Shown here: one piece after another, positions 33,554 to 45,062 of the stretch
Layout: each line of letters starts with the position of its first letter
How positions within the stretch are numbered: the stretch's first letter is position 1
NCBI GenBank assembly: GCA_963921425.1
Contig: OY992834.1
Location: forward strand, 23,325,923-23,389,922
Origin: Dryas octopetala
Lineage: Eukaryota; Streptophyta; Magnoliopsida; Rosales; Rosaceae
DNA: 64,000 nucleotides
Direction: 5' to 3'
Notes under the pieces: model-generated
The model's database searches: none
The model's input: only the letters and a program-made list of their open reading frames with translations
What the model was told of the DNA's origin: nothing
Translations under genes and position numbers: made by a program

Positions 33554-34089
33554 TACTAATTATTAGTGGAAAAAAGCCTAATAATTTTTTAAATATCTTT
33601 TTGCAATCCACAGGCCCTCCTCGAATCACATGCAATCAAAGACCCACCCCCTCAGGCCCTCCACGATCTCAATTCTTTTTTTCCTTTTTGAATTGAATCT
33701 CTTTAGTGTTGGTTGTCTTAGATTTTTTAAATATGCTTTGTACAGATATGCAATCTTCATCTATGATTTTAAAATAAACGAATCCATTAATAAGAGAAGT
33801 GTTAGTTCTGGGTGTGCTAGTAATAGTGATGCACATGATGATTACAAATTCTTCATTATTGTGCTGCAAAGTCCACTTTGTTGTGCTGCATCGCTATTTT
33901 TATATATCTTTAACTTTTTTATTCTTACTTTCATATGCCGACCAAATTAGCATTCTTTATTCCTAATTTTTGTCTTTGTATAGATACACAAACCAGATTA
34001 GTAATCTTTGCTATCTTCTTTGGAAACCCCACAAGATGTAAACTTGAACAAGTATGATGGCTTGCAAAACCTAGCAAGCAACTCATTTT

Positions 34090-36050
34090 GGTATTGCTGT
34101 ACGGAAAAACAGCTGTGAATTAAAATAGTTGTGAAGTAAATTCAGCTGTAAAGTAAAGTAGTTGAGTGTTTGGTAAGCTATCTTTTCAAAAGTTTTATAG
34201 TGCAAAAAACAGTATCAAAGTGTTTGGTAAATGTTAATGTAAAAGTGTTGTGGTTGTGTATAATTATTAAAATGGACATGATTTTAAAAGTGTACTTATT
34301 TGTTTGGTAAAAATAAATGTTTTTTTTACTTATTTTGAAATTTTTGGCTACAAATTTGTATTAGCTTTAATTTTTTCTAAGAATAACATTATTGAATAAG
34401 TAGGAAAAATTTTAGCAAAATGACTATAACTATACCTCTATTTTTAGTTGAGGATCCCATTTTTACTTTGCTTCAATTGAGGACTATTATTTTTCAAGTG
34501 TTTCAATCAAGGATATTCCATCAACTTTGTCAAATTTTTCATTAAAAACTGGTTACGTGACTCGCACGTGACCAATTTGCAGGGGCATTTATGTCTTTTT
34601 TTGTGCATTTAAAAATAATTATAAAAAACAAAAATAAAATAATTATAAAATATGAAAAAAAAAGGTGGGAATTGAAACCCAGCCACACCAACCTCACCCC
34701 CCAGCCACCACCGACCCACCCTCACTCCCAGCCACCACTGTCGACTCATCCTCCACCACCGGTGACTCCCCCTCCACCGGCGACTCCCCGCTCCACTGGC
34801 CATCCCTCTTCCCTATTAGCCCAGCCCCGCTCCTTTCCTCTCCCTTTCAGACTCACTTTCTCTCTCAACTCTCTCTGCCTCCATCTCCCACCACCTCCCA
34901 CCACCTGCAACCTGCCGACTCCCTGCAACTTGAGAGTAAAAAACATCTCCCTCCATCTCCCACCATCATCACCCCTGCAACAGGCTGACCCGGCCCTCCC
35001 CCTTCCCCCACCCAGCCTCGCCCCTCCCCCTACCACCTAGCCCGACCCTCTCTCATCTCTCTTTGCCCCTCTCCTTTCTCTCTCCCTGCCCTTCCACTTC
35101 CCCAACCCATCCCCGTCATGCCCCCCCACCCAACCCCGGCCCTGTCGCACCCAACCCTGAGCCCGCCCCATCTCTATGTCGCTTTTTTCTCTCTGTCTTT
35201 CTCGCTTTCTCTCTCTCCGATTTGGACGGGGCCGGGCTAGGTTGTGGGGGAAGGGAGGGGAGGGGCGGGGCTGGGTGGGCGAAGGGGGAGGGTCGGGTCG
35301 GCATGTTGCAGGGGGTGGCGGTGATGGGAGATGGTGGGAGATTTTTTTTTTTTTTTACTTTCTAAAATTCATTATTTTTATTTTTTCTTAGTTTTTTAGG
35401 AGATATTACTCTTTTTTCCTTATAAATTGGTCACGTGACCCTCATGTGATCAATTTTAACATAATTTTTAACGAAAGTGACAGAATATCCTTGATTGAAA
35501 CACTTGAAAAATAATAGTCCTTAATTGAATCAAAGTGAAAACGAGATCCTCAACTGAAAATAGAGGTATAGAAATAGTCCTTTTGCTAAAATTTTCCAAA
35601 ATAAGTATGCCTATTATTTTTTTTGGTATATTATAATTTTAATCATATAAATAAAATATCATAATTAATTATCACAATATAAAATATAACTAACAATCTA
35701 CATATTTTTTAATTTAAAATAAACAAATAAAAATTATAGACATTTAAATAGTTATATGAAAAATATAATCAACCATCACATGCATTACATACCAAAATGA
35801 CTAATATGACTAAACGTAAAATAAAATACGGATAGGAGATGAGATTGTCAAAAATCAATGAGGGTATTCTGGGTAAAATAAAATATTAATTGTTACTATG
35901 ATTCACTGCAGTTTTCAAAAGCAGGCAGTGCATTTTTACTTGTTTGTCAAGCCCTGGTTTGTTGGCTTTATATTAGATTTTAACTCTGAGATTTTATTCT
36001 ATACCCTAGAAAGGTATGAGGTTAACCCGTATCCTATACCCTCAAAAAAT
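34090..36050. mobile_element. hAT-like shell around a GC-rich foldback, copy 1
   Basis: Starts GGTATTGCTGTACGGAAAAACAGC; its flank CAACTCATTTT is also found without insertion at 53290 and 62190. The right end is truncated here at about the GGCAGTGCATTTTTAC point. The copy at 58403 keeps an end complement GGGATTGCGGTAA. No target duplication could be defined, so superfamily is tentative. Confidence 0.4.
34403..35598. mobile_element. foldback MITE F2 with C-rich/G-rich core, copy 1
   Basis: Inverted arms of about 150-200 bp start GGAAAAATTTTAGCAAAATG. Flanks GAATAAGTA and AAATAAGTA give a 9-bp Mutator-type target duplication. The middle is a CCACC-rich plus-strand block (34680-35170), then CT-rich, then GGGGCGGGG-rich (35225-35340). 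Long Pro/Ser frames over the C-rich block are compositional. Other copies are at 45063 and 58716. Confidence 0.8.
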
Positions 36051-36169
36051 AAAAAAATAATGACATATTTCTTTGACAAGGCAATGATCAAAAGACTTCA
36101 TTTAGACAAAATAAGGGCTTTATTTGGAAAGAAAAAAAAAAGTCATAAGGTTTTTTTTCAAATAAGAAA

Positions 36170-36489
36170 TGTTAGAAGGACTAAACTATAATTTTCCTTT
36201 GATTAATTCCAACATGGTATCCTCAGGCCCATCTGACCGCTTCTTCATAAGCTCATATATTTGCTTCTTGTAACTGCGGAAGCATAAATCCATGAATTTG
36301 TCATTCCAATTGCTATCAAACATTACGAAGGAAAAGACGTTCAGAGTCTCCAAGGAAGAAAGAAAAAAACTCCATTTCAAAGGAGTCACATATATACAGC
36401 TGCTAATCAAATAACTGAAAATAAATTTTTTATTTACTTTTCCTTCATTGAAGTTATTAAATGCTAAGCAATAAGTGAATACTGGTCAT
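36170..36489 (-). repeat. second copy of the recurring UGT-downstream segment
   Basis: Copy of 17570-17888, with the minus-strand frame at 36186-36410 retained. It runs to CTGGTCATAGC, where the CACTA element at 36493 splits it; the other half resumes at 42304. Confidence 0.85.
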
Positions 36490-36785
36490 AGCCACTACTA
36501 GGAAGTACCCCATTAGATATCACTACATAGATATCAGTTTTAACAAAATTGATATAGTAGAAGTTTTTTATATCAGTTAGATTTTTAGTTTTTTAAAACT
36601 GATTTCTAAATACATTTATATATCGCCACATTTTTAAATCTGATATCTAATTTTTCGGTATAAGTTATTATTCTGTAAAAACCGATATCTAAATCCTTAC
36701 TAATATCTTTGTTTCAGCTAAAAAAAATAAAATAAAAATTTGAAGACTATTACTTAAATTTTTGGACTAATTTCCAAATACTTGA

Positions 36786-37075
36786 ACCCGATACCCTCCT
36801 CTCTCAAACACAAACACTCTCAAACTTTACTCACCCCAAGCTCTTTCTCTCTCACACCCTCACTGATCGAGACCACACTCACCACCCTCGTTCTCTTCAA
36901 CCTCCGAATCCAATCGCAGAGACAGAGATCGACATAGACAGATGGAGAGAGAGAAGAATAGCCATGGACGATAGCTGTGCGGTGTGCGGTCTGCTCCCCC
37001 TGCGTCGCTCGCCTTCGCTTCATCTGCCAAGACCGCCGATGCTGCATCTTCAAGTCCGAGCCAGCGAAAGAGAAA
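36786..37075 (+). pseudogene. captured 5' exon of a ZNF598/Hel2-like RING E3 ligase gene
   Basis: A UTR-like leader rich in CTC/GAGA is followed by ATG at 36964 and MDDSCAVC, the start of plant ZNF598-type RING proteins. The frame then shifts; from 36989 it reads VCSPCVARLRFICQDRRCCI, the second half of the same RING. About 40 nt between the two halves are missing compared with the family, breaking the frame and removing zinc ligands. ZNF598/Hel2 proteins ubiquitinate stalled ribosomes. This fragment cannot do so but could supply a promoter and leader within the CACTA. Confidence 0.7.
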
Positions 37076-37323
37076 GAGAGAGCGCGCGGGAGGGAGGGAG
37101 AGAGAGAGAGAGAGCGCGCGCGACAAGGAAGGTCAGGTTAGGGTTTTGAAAATCTCAGAAATTGATGGATTGATTGCACAAGGTTAATGAGCAGTGGGTA
37201 AATTGAAGAAATTTTATGCCCTAGTTTTCGCTTTTCTTTACTTATAATCCTCCAATTTTGTTTAAGCTACAGCCGAATTAAAAACTATTAAGTTTCTATT
37301 CTAATAGCACTCTTTCTTCTTGC

Positions 37324-40300
37324 TCATATAGTAATTTGGGCCAGAATTACCTTAGTGGTTCAATACCACGTGAATGGAATTCTACAGAGTTGGAAATTCT
37401 GTAAGTGCCTTCTAGACTTATGCTTGATGTTGCCAATAAATTCTCATGTCAATAGTTGAACTAATGTAATGTCCCAGAGCAGGGTTCTCAGTGTGAACAA
37501 CTTATCAGGACCTATCCCTGGCTATTTGGGAAGCATAACTACTCTCCGAGCCTTGTATGTTTTGAATCTTTCTTACATTGCTTTGATCTTGATGTACCAA
37601 TTGGTTTGGGTTGGCTGTGACCTTCACTAGGCTACGCTTTCAGGGCCTTGGAGAGCAACTTATTAATTCATGCCTGTAAGATTCACTGAATTGTCACTTG
37701 ATAAACTTTCTTCCGTGTTCCCAATATCATATGAATCAATGACTTCTAATTTTACCTTTTTTTCCTCTCTTGCAGAGATCTTAGCTTCAACAGACTGGAA
37801 GGGAGCATTCCAAATCTTGCAAATATAATGAAATTGGCCACAATGTAAGGAATGTAAATTCATAATGGTAGCTAGCTCACATAGGGATATATAGGGGCCT
37901 TTCCCTTGGTTTCTACATGTATCACAATCAAATTTTGAAGTTTTCCTATTGATTCTAATATGGCAGCCTAGTTTTGGATAGTGAGACATTCTAACCAAAT
38001 GAGAATATGAGTACAATATTTTTTCATGTACCAAGAAAAAAAGAGAATATGGTTACAATTAGGATTCATCTAGACTCTCTCCCTAGGAATCATAGCTGAC
38101 CAAGGATGGCCCTATAGTTTCCACACTTGAGAGCTTGGATGGTGCATTGTGACATTAAATTATTTTTTGGAATTTTAAATTTCCCTTCTTTCTGTGTAAC
38201 CTTTTGAATCAGTATTTATATAGATAAATGTTTATTCACGTCTGTTTATATTGCTCACTGATCAGATATCTGACACGTAACTTGCTTAGTGGGCTTCCAG
38301 AGTGGATAAAAAATAGAGACAGTCGCTAGTATGTTTCTTCATCCTAAAACCTTACACATATTTTCTGCTTCAGCTTTTTCATTTACTCGGATCGTATGCA
38401 TACTATTGTCATTTACTTGGAATTCCTGTTAATGTGGAACTTCATGTTTGTGTGCAGCAATATAGATCTTTCTTACAATAATTTTTCTGGGAGCTCTGTT
38501 CCAACAACTTGTCGAGAGACCTTGTAAGAGTTGACTCTTTCTCTATTTCCTCTTCTTTTTCTTAACCTTCTTGAGATAAACTTACTTTACTTTCTTTGAC
38601 TAACTAGATATATGAAAGTAACTAGTTTTGTTGTTTCATCAGCAATTTGTTCAGAAGTTTTTCCAGACAGAACAACACGTAAGCTTCTAACTTAATGAAT
38701 TATATTCCACTTTTCACTTCTCCTCATTAATTTTGCATGAGCTAATGCCTTTTTTTTTTTGTTTTTTTTTTTTTGTATAATGTAGTATACTTAGCAATTG
38801 CCTCAGTTCATGTTCAAAAGGTAATTAAATCTGTTGTAGAATCAAACCTCAGTGTACACTTTTGTGCCCATATAATATGAAAGGGCTATAAAATATTGTC
38901 TTAAGTTAATTTGTCTTATACTTTTTGTATGCTGTTTTCTCTGTATAGATCAGTATTCGTTGCATCTTAATTGTGGTGGAAAACCAACTACCATTGGACG
39001 CATCAAGTATGATGGAGATGAAACCTCAGGAGGTGCAGCAAAATTTGTTCAGAGCTCAGCAAATTGGGGATTTAGTAGTACTGGTGATTTTTCGGATATT
39101 TGGAGTTCTACCAAAGACTATATAGCGAATAATATTTCCACACTCAAAATGAACAACTCTGAACTGTACAGAACTGCCCGACTTTCTCCTCTTTCTCTCA
39201 CATATTATGCCCGTTGCTTAGCAAATGGAAATTACACTGTGAAACTACACTTTGCGGAAATAGTCCTCAGAGACAACAGGTCTTATTATGGTGTTGGAAG
39301 ACGAATGTTTGATGTTTATATCCAGGTAGTAATTTTTATGTTCACCATGGATGAGATAAATTGGAAATTTTATGTTTACTTACTTTTTACCTTTTAAATC
39401 ATTTGGATAAATTTAACTGTTCTCCAGTTTTTTTATTTTGTCTCGCAAAACATAACCACCTATCCACGTAGACTTTCTTCCTCTAATTTCCTTATATATT
39501 TCGTGATCATTCCCCTTCTTTCTTATTTTTCCACTCAAATAATTAATTATAGTTATTTATTACAGGAAAAACGGGTATTGAAGGATTTTGATATTGAAAA
39601 TGAAGCACAAGGGGTTGATAAGGAAGAAATTCAGGTATTTAAAGCAGTTGTTACTGTTAAGACTTTAGAGATCCGCTTTCAGTGGGCTGGGAAAGGGACA
39701 ACTAATGTTCCAACAAGAGGAACATATGGTTCTCTTATATCAGCTATCTCTGTGGAGTCTGGTAAGTAAGTTATAAGTTTTCTTTTTATACTATGCTATA
39801 GTAATACATGGTTTTCTTATGACCACTGTTCTTGGATCTTATTTCACTTCTAGATTTCAAGCCGCCTGATGATAGCAAAAAGAAGATATTCATTGTGATT
39901 GGAGTTGTTTTAGCGTTATGCCTTATTTTAATGACTTTTGGCATTCTTTGGTTGAAAGGCTGTTTGGGAAGCAAGTCATCTAGGGAACAAGGTACAGTTA
40001 ACCTGTTTGGTTTAAAGGGGCTTAATGTCGATCCTTGATGTAAACCTGTTATAAATAGAAATTCATTTTTTGTTCTACAACTAGTGCTGCACTAGTTACC
40101 CCACTTACTCCTTTCTTTTCTAAGAACTCTTCATAAACTATTTCTTATTTGAATTGTCTCTTCTAGTTGCTTAATCTTTCCTAGTGTTATTCTTTCCAAT
40201 GTTGTTTAACAAGCCAAAAGGCCACCAAACTCCCAGTTAAGAAGCAGTTCAATATACTAACCTTGTAACATGCATGGACAGATCTGAAAGGATTAGATCT

Positions 40301-40749
40301 GCAAACTGGTTTCTTTAGATATAAACAAATTAAAGCTGCCACTAACAACTTTGATGCTGCAAACAAGCTTGGGGAAGGCGGCTTTGGAGCTGTTTACAAG
40401 GTATGCTATAACTCCTTTTTGTTTCCCTATATTTGTAAGTACTTTTCTTCTTGTTTTTGTTTTTGTTTTTTCTATGCTTTGGTCTATGGTACTTATGGAT
40501 GCCCACATTCATCAAATGTATTATATTACAAATTGCAGGGCGAATTATTAGATGGTACTATAATCGCAGTTAAGAAACTTTCTTCAAAATCAAAGCAAGG
40601 AAATCGTGAATTTGTGAATGAGATAGGCATGATTTCTGCTTTACAGCACCCAAATCTTGTTAAACTGTACGGATGTTGCATTGAAGGAAATCAGTTATTG
40701 TTGGTGTATGAATACATGGAGAACAACAGCCTTGCACATACTTTGTTTG
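37324..40749 (+). pseudogene. captured LRR-malectin receptor-like kinase fragment (LRR VIII-2 type)
   Basis: Intron-exon structure is kept, so it was captured as genomic DNA. LRR exons include NYLSGSIPREWN, VNNLSGPIPGYLGSITTLRA (about 37480-37555), LSFNRLEGSIPNLANI (37776-37845), YLTRNLLSGLPEWI (38268-38330) and IDLSYNNFSGSSVP (38462-38520). A malectin domain follows at 38946-39326 (LHLNCGGKPTTIGRIKYDGD) and 39566-39761, then a membrane span at 39854-39990 (IFIVIGVVLALCLILMTFGI). The juxtamembrane and kinase start are at 40282-40401 (KLGEGGFGAVYK) and 40540-40749 (IIAVKKL, LVYEYMENNSLAHTLFG). The fragment stops before the HRD catalytic loop and DFG, and lacks the signal peptide, so it is no functional kinase. 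It resembles plant LRR-malectin kinases of the RFK1/LIK1 kind. Confidence 0.88.
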
Positions 40750-41193
40750 GTAAGATCTTCAACACATATGTTCAGTACATGCAAAAGTACAAGTGGAAAC
40801 TCGATTTCATTTTTTGGGACTATTCTCCACTTGACATGGTCATCTAGCTTTGTCTACATTTGATCAGGAAAATGAATTTAATTATTTAGAATCACATTGT
40901 TTGGCTAGGGGAATGATTTGTCTACATGGTCATCGTTTGGACCTTTTGTTTAGGGGAATGATTTTTAATATGTGATGTAATGGAGATGGCAGGCTGATAG
41001 GTCTAGTATGTTTTGGTCAACAAGTTTGGAACACTTGAGTATTTTATGGTATGTAATGGTTGACTTACAATATATAAATATGCAATTGGTTGTGGTTAGA
41101 AGTTTTTTTAGTGTTGCTAGCTGCTTTGGTCCTATGACAATTTTCAACTATGTGTGGATAATGTGCCAATGTGATGAGTTCTTTTAATAATTG

Positions 41194-41330
41194 CAGGCTT
41201 TTGAGGAAGTTGAGCTCCCTAGGCTAAAGAAAGAGACCCCAAGTATTACACTCTCAATAAAAGGACATGATATGGAAACTGTGGAAGTAATCTTCAGAAT
41301 TTTATGGACTAAGGAATATTACTGTATAGT
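41194..41330 (+). other. exon-like stretch in the CACTA, unassigned
   Basis: After an acceptor ATTGCAG the plus strand reads AFEEVELPRLKKETPSITLS, IKGHDMETVEVIFRIL, then stops at 41335, followed by UTR-like T-rich DNA. Codon pattern and splice acceptor suggest a third captured exon or a remnant of the element's own gene. I do not recognise it. Confidence 0.4.
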
Positions 41331-42303
41331 TAGGTAACTTTTATCTATGTAAATGAATCCTATTAATTTTGCTTATATTAAATCTGTATTGGTTTTGGAT
41401 AATAATTATCTATTAGTCATAGGTGTGCATAATTTAGAACTAGTCATATATGCCTTGTATTTTGTGTAGATTTTTGAAGTTGCTTAGGGGGTTATATATG
41501 GATTATGGTTATCCCTACTTGTAGAGGGATTTGTAATTCTTTTTTGTTAACTTGAATATGGGTTGAAATTGGATGTTGGAAATGTATGAGAATGTTGGAT
41601 GAAATTTATGGAAGCATTTAAATTGCACAAATTGGCAGGAAAAATTAATATCTAACAACCCATTTTATTTTATTTTTTTTAATTCAAAAACATTTACAAT
41701 ATCAGTTAAACACTGATATCTAATGTATATTAAATCTGATATTTATACAGGTATATACATCGAAATAACAAATAACACCGATATATAATGTTATTTTTAT
41801 TTCACATTCTAACTCAAACATGATGTTTAAGAGACTTATAATATCTAAAACAACGAACAAACAGATATCTAATGTGTACATATATATCGGTTTTAATTAC
41901 AAATTCGATGTGTTAAAAATATTATATATCGCTTTGATAAAAAAAGTGATGTAACAACCTACCAAATATAGCTTTTTATGAGTTTATAATATCGAAAAAT
42001 ATAACCAAACAAATATGTAATATACCTTTTAATGTCAGTTCTTGAAAAAATAATGATATTGAAAGTATATTACATATCGGAATCCGTTCATTTAGAAATC
42101 GAAAACTTGAAAAATCGATATATATTATTTATTAACAATATCGGATATTTAACAAATAGGATGTCTAATTTGATATAGACATCGGCCCAAAACTGATATT
42201 GAAAATAGGGTACATTAGATATCACGTCTGCCCTTATCGGTCGCAAACCTAATAGACATCGGTGTTCCACTGATATCTAATGGGGTACTTCCTAGTAGTG
42301 AGC

Positions 42304-43605
42304 AAAGTAATTCAATATAACGCATTAAATAAGCAATACATACATGGTTCCATAAGAGCAACTTTAAAAGAAGCAAGATAAATTCCTTGAACAATATAAA
42401 CTTGAATTTGGCTTGTGTTGGGTGTTGTGAGAGCAGATACCAACAACCTATGGATAGATAACCTTCCGATAAAACCCTACCCATTAAGAGGTATATTAGA
42501 ATTTTCACTCCTTATCCTAATCCTGATAGGCTTAGGCTTTATTCATATATCTTATAAGTTAAGGAATACGATAGCTCACAGACATTATTATCACACTTTA
42601 TTAGTCAATTAACCGGTAATTTCATATTTGGCCTCAAATATCTAAACCTGAAATTTCTTTATTCGATAAACTAATAGTAATTAATTGAAGCCCATATTTC
42701 TTACATTATCCCACTTGGGCGAACACTGATTACATAGCATAGATTTAGAATGATCTGGATTCATATTATATATCTTTAGTAGCCAATGAAACCAAATATG
42801 AATAATTCCTTATCAAGATCATGTCAAACACGATCACCGATATTGAACCATAGAGATTTATGCACATTCAGTTGAACACAACCTCCAAGATCACAAATAC
42901 TAGAACCAATGTTTACATGAATCCCCAACAAAAATATGGAATTCATGTGAAAATATTATCCTTATGTGATTTCTTATCACACTTTATTGGGCAACCGGTA
43001 ATTTCATATTTGGCCTCAAATATCTAAACCCGAAATTTCTTTATTCAATAAAATAATAGTAATTAATTGAAGCCTATATTTCTTACATTCTCCCACTAGG
43101 ACGAACATTGATTACATAGCATAGATTTAGAATGATCTGGATTCAGATTAGATATCTTTAGTAGCCAATGAAACCAAATATAAATAATTTCTTATGAAGA
43201 TCATGTCAAACACGATTACCAATATTGAACCATACAGATTTATGCACATTTAGCTGGACACAACCTCCAAAATCACAAATACTAGAACCAATGTTTACAG
43301 GAATCCCCAATAAAAATATGGAATTCATCTAAAAATATTATCCTTATGTCATTTCCTGCAATATTTTCACATATGGTCCTTTCCTTATGGTTTTTACAAA
43401 CCTTTTTTATGGTTTTTACAAACCTTCTTATGCTTCAAACCTGATGCCCTTATATCTTTAATGAGGAAGATAAACCTTATGGTTTTTCACAAAACCTTAT
43501 TTCTTTATTGTTTTTAATTACCTTATGACAAAATACCAAATAATTCCGCTAAAATAATCCAATATACTGAATATAGCTGTAGTCTACTAATTGTTATACT
43601 AATTA
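42304..43605 (-). repeat. R block in segmental unit 2, with tandem LTR-like pieces
   Basis: Continues the split segment (CAAAGTAATTCAATATAACGCA), then R sequence as in unit 1. On the minus strand it shows a purine-rich CAAGTGGGA motif followed by TGTAAGAAATATGGGCTTC, the arrangement of a polypurine tract beside an LTR start. It also has two tandem ~390-bp pieces beginning at TTATTAGTCAATTAACCGG (42599) and TTATTGGGCAACCGG (42984). No PBS, gag or pol is seen. It is a fossil, Copia-like at best. Confidence 0.55.
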
Positions 43606-44212
43606 GGGAAAATTTTAGCTAAAGAACTCAAACTATATCTCATGTCTCTATTTAGGACATGACTTTTACTGTTTTTTGTGTCAATTAAGGATCCAGTTTT
43701 TTTTTTTTTTGCCTGTTTTTATCTCAAATTTGGCCCAACCTTGGACCCATCAAACCTCCACCAAATTCAGATAACGTATACTTGGTTTAAATCTATGCAT
43801 CTCCTCTTTAAAACCAAATAAAGATCACTCAAATCAGATATCTACAACTCTAGATAATCGGCCCCTAAGTAAAGTACCTGAAACTGTCCAATCGGACTTT
43901 TGGGAAAATATCTGGAAAATAGGACAGTTTCGGGTACCCAAGTTTTGGGCCGATAATCTGGATTTATAGAGGTCCGATTTGGGTGATATTTATATGGTTT
44001 TAAAAAAGAGATATGCCCAGTATAATTTTTCTGAATTTGGTGGAGGTTTAATGGGTCCAACGTTGGACCAAAGTTGAGATAAAAACTGAAAAAAATAAGG
44101 TCCTTAATTGACACAAAATAAAAATTTCAGTTTTTCAGTTGACACAAAGTAAAATTCATGTCCTGAATAGAGACATGTGGTCTAGTTAGAGTCATTTAGC
44201 TACAATTTTCCC
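43606..44212. mobile_element. foldback MITE F1, copy 3
   Basis: Bounded by GGGAAAATTTTAGC and its inverse, with a perfect 9-bp target duplication TACTAATTA (43597-43605 and 44213-44221). This is the clearest evidence for Mutator-type insertion of family F1. Confidence 0.88.
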
Positions 44213-45062
44213 TACTAATTATTAGTGGAAAAAAGCCTAATAATTTTTTAAATATCTTTGTGCAATCCTCAGGCCCTCCTCGAATCACATGCAATCAAAG
44301 ACCCACCCCCTCAGGCCCTCCACGATCTCAATTCTTTTTTTCCTTTTTGAATTGAATCTCTTTAGTTGTAGTTGTCTTAGATTTTTTAAATATGCTTTGT
44401 ACAGATATGCAATCTTCATCCATGATTTTTAAATAAACGAATCCATTAATAAGAGAAGTGTTAGTTCTGGGTGTGCTAGTAATAGTGATGCACATGATGA
44501 TTACAAATTCTTCATTATTGTGCTGCAAAGTCCACTTTGTTGTGCTGCATCGCTATTTTTTTATATCTTTAACTTTTTTATTCTTACTTTCATATGCCGA
44601 CCAAATTAGCATTCTTTATTCCTAATTTTTGTCTTTGTATAGATACACAAACCAGATTAGTAATCTTTGCTATCTTCTTTGGACAACCCCACAAGATGTA
44701 AACTTGAACAAGTATGATGGCTTGCAAAATCTAGCAAGCAACTCATTTTCGTATTGCTGTGCTAAAAAACAGCTGTGAAGAAAACAGTTGTGAAGTAAAT
44801 TCAGTTGTAAAGTAAAGTAGTTGAGTGTTTGGTAAACTATCTTTTCAAAAGTTTTATAGTGCAAGAAACAGTATCAAAGTGTTTGGTAAATGTTAATGTA
44901 AAAGTGTTGTGGTTGTGTATAATTATTAAAATGGACATGATTTTAAAAGTGTACTTATTTGTTTGGTAAAAATAAATGTTTTTTTTACTTATTTTTGAAA
45001 TTTTTGGCTACAAATTTGTATTAGCTTTAATTTTTTCTAAGAATAACATTATTGAATAAGTA

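Larger units (their letters stand above)
31840..36332. repeat. segmental tandem unit 1 (about 4.5 kb)
   Basis: Begins at GACGTTCAGAGTCTCC, copied from 17741 onward. At 32018 (ATAACGCA) it switches to TTAAATAAGCAATACATACA (R-block sequence as near 27654) and runs through nested MITEs to the next GACGTTCAG at 36333. The same order repeats from 36333 to about 46983, with a CACTA inserted. Within this unit 32700-32880 shows local rearrangement of TATCACAAAAGCTTAT repeats compared with unit 2. R-block parts contain LTR-like tandem ~390-bp pieces (TTATTGGCAACCGGTAATTT). No host gene. Confidence 0.75.
36493..42300 (+). mobile_element. 5.8-kb CACTA element carrying host gene fragments (Pack-CACTA)
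   Basis: Perfect 30-bp terminal inverted repeats (36493-36522 and 42271-42300) begin CACTACTAGGAAGTACCCC. The 3-bp target duplication AGC (36490-36492 and 42301-42303) and the uninterrupted site GGTCATAGCAAAG at 17886, 31991 and 47793 prove insertion. Subterminal zones (36510-36730, 41640-42270) are filled with GATATC-type repeats. No CACTA transposase remains, so it depended on an element elsewhere. Between the ends lie a RING-gene first exon fragment (36840-37070), a multi-exon LRR receptor-kinase fragment (37324-40749) and an unassigned exon-like stretch (41194-41330), all on the plus strand. The perfect ends suggest relatively recent movement. Confidence 0.95.

Noticed and set aside
32019-34089. 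R block as a complete Copia retrotransposon
   Set aside because: LTR-like and polypurine-like motifs exist, but no primer site, gag, pol or paired LTRs with target duplication were found; kept as an unresolved repeat.
34591-35040. Pro/Ser/His-rich open frames, also at 45312-45975 and 59299-59538
   Set aside because: They lie over the C-rich and CT-rich core of foldback F2, occur in several frames at once, and shift between copies; composition explains them.
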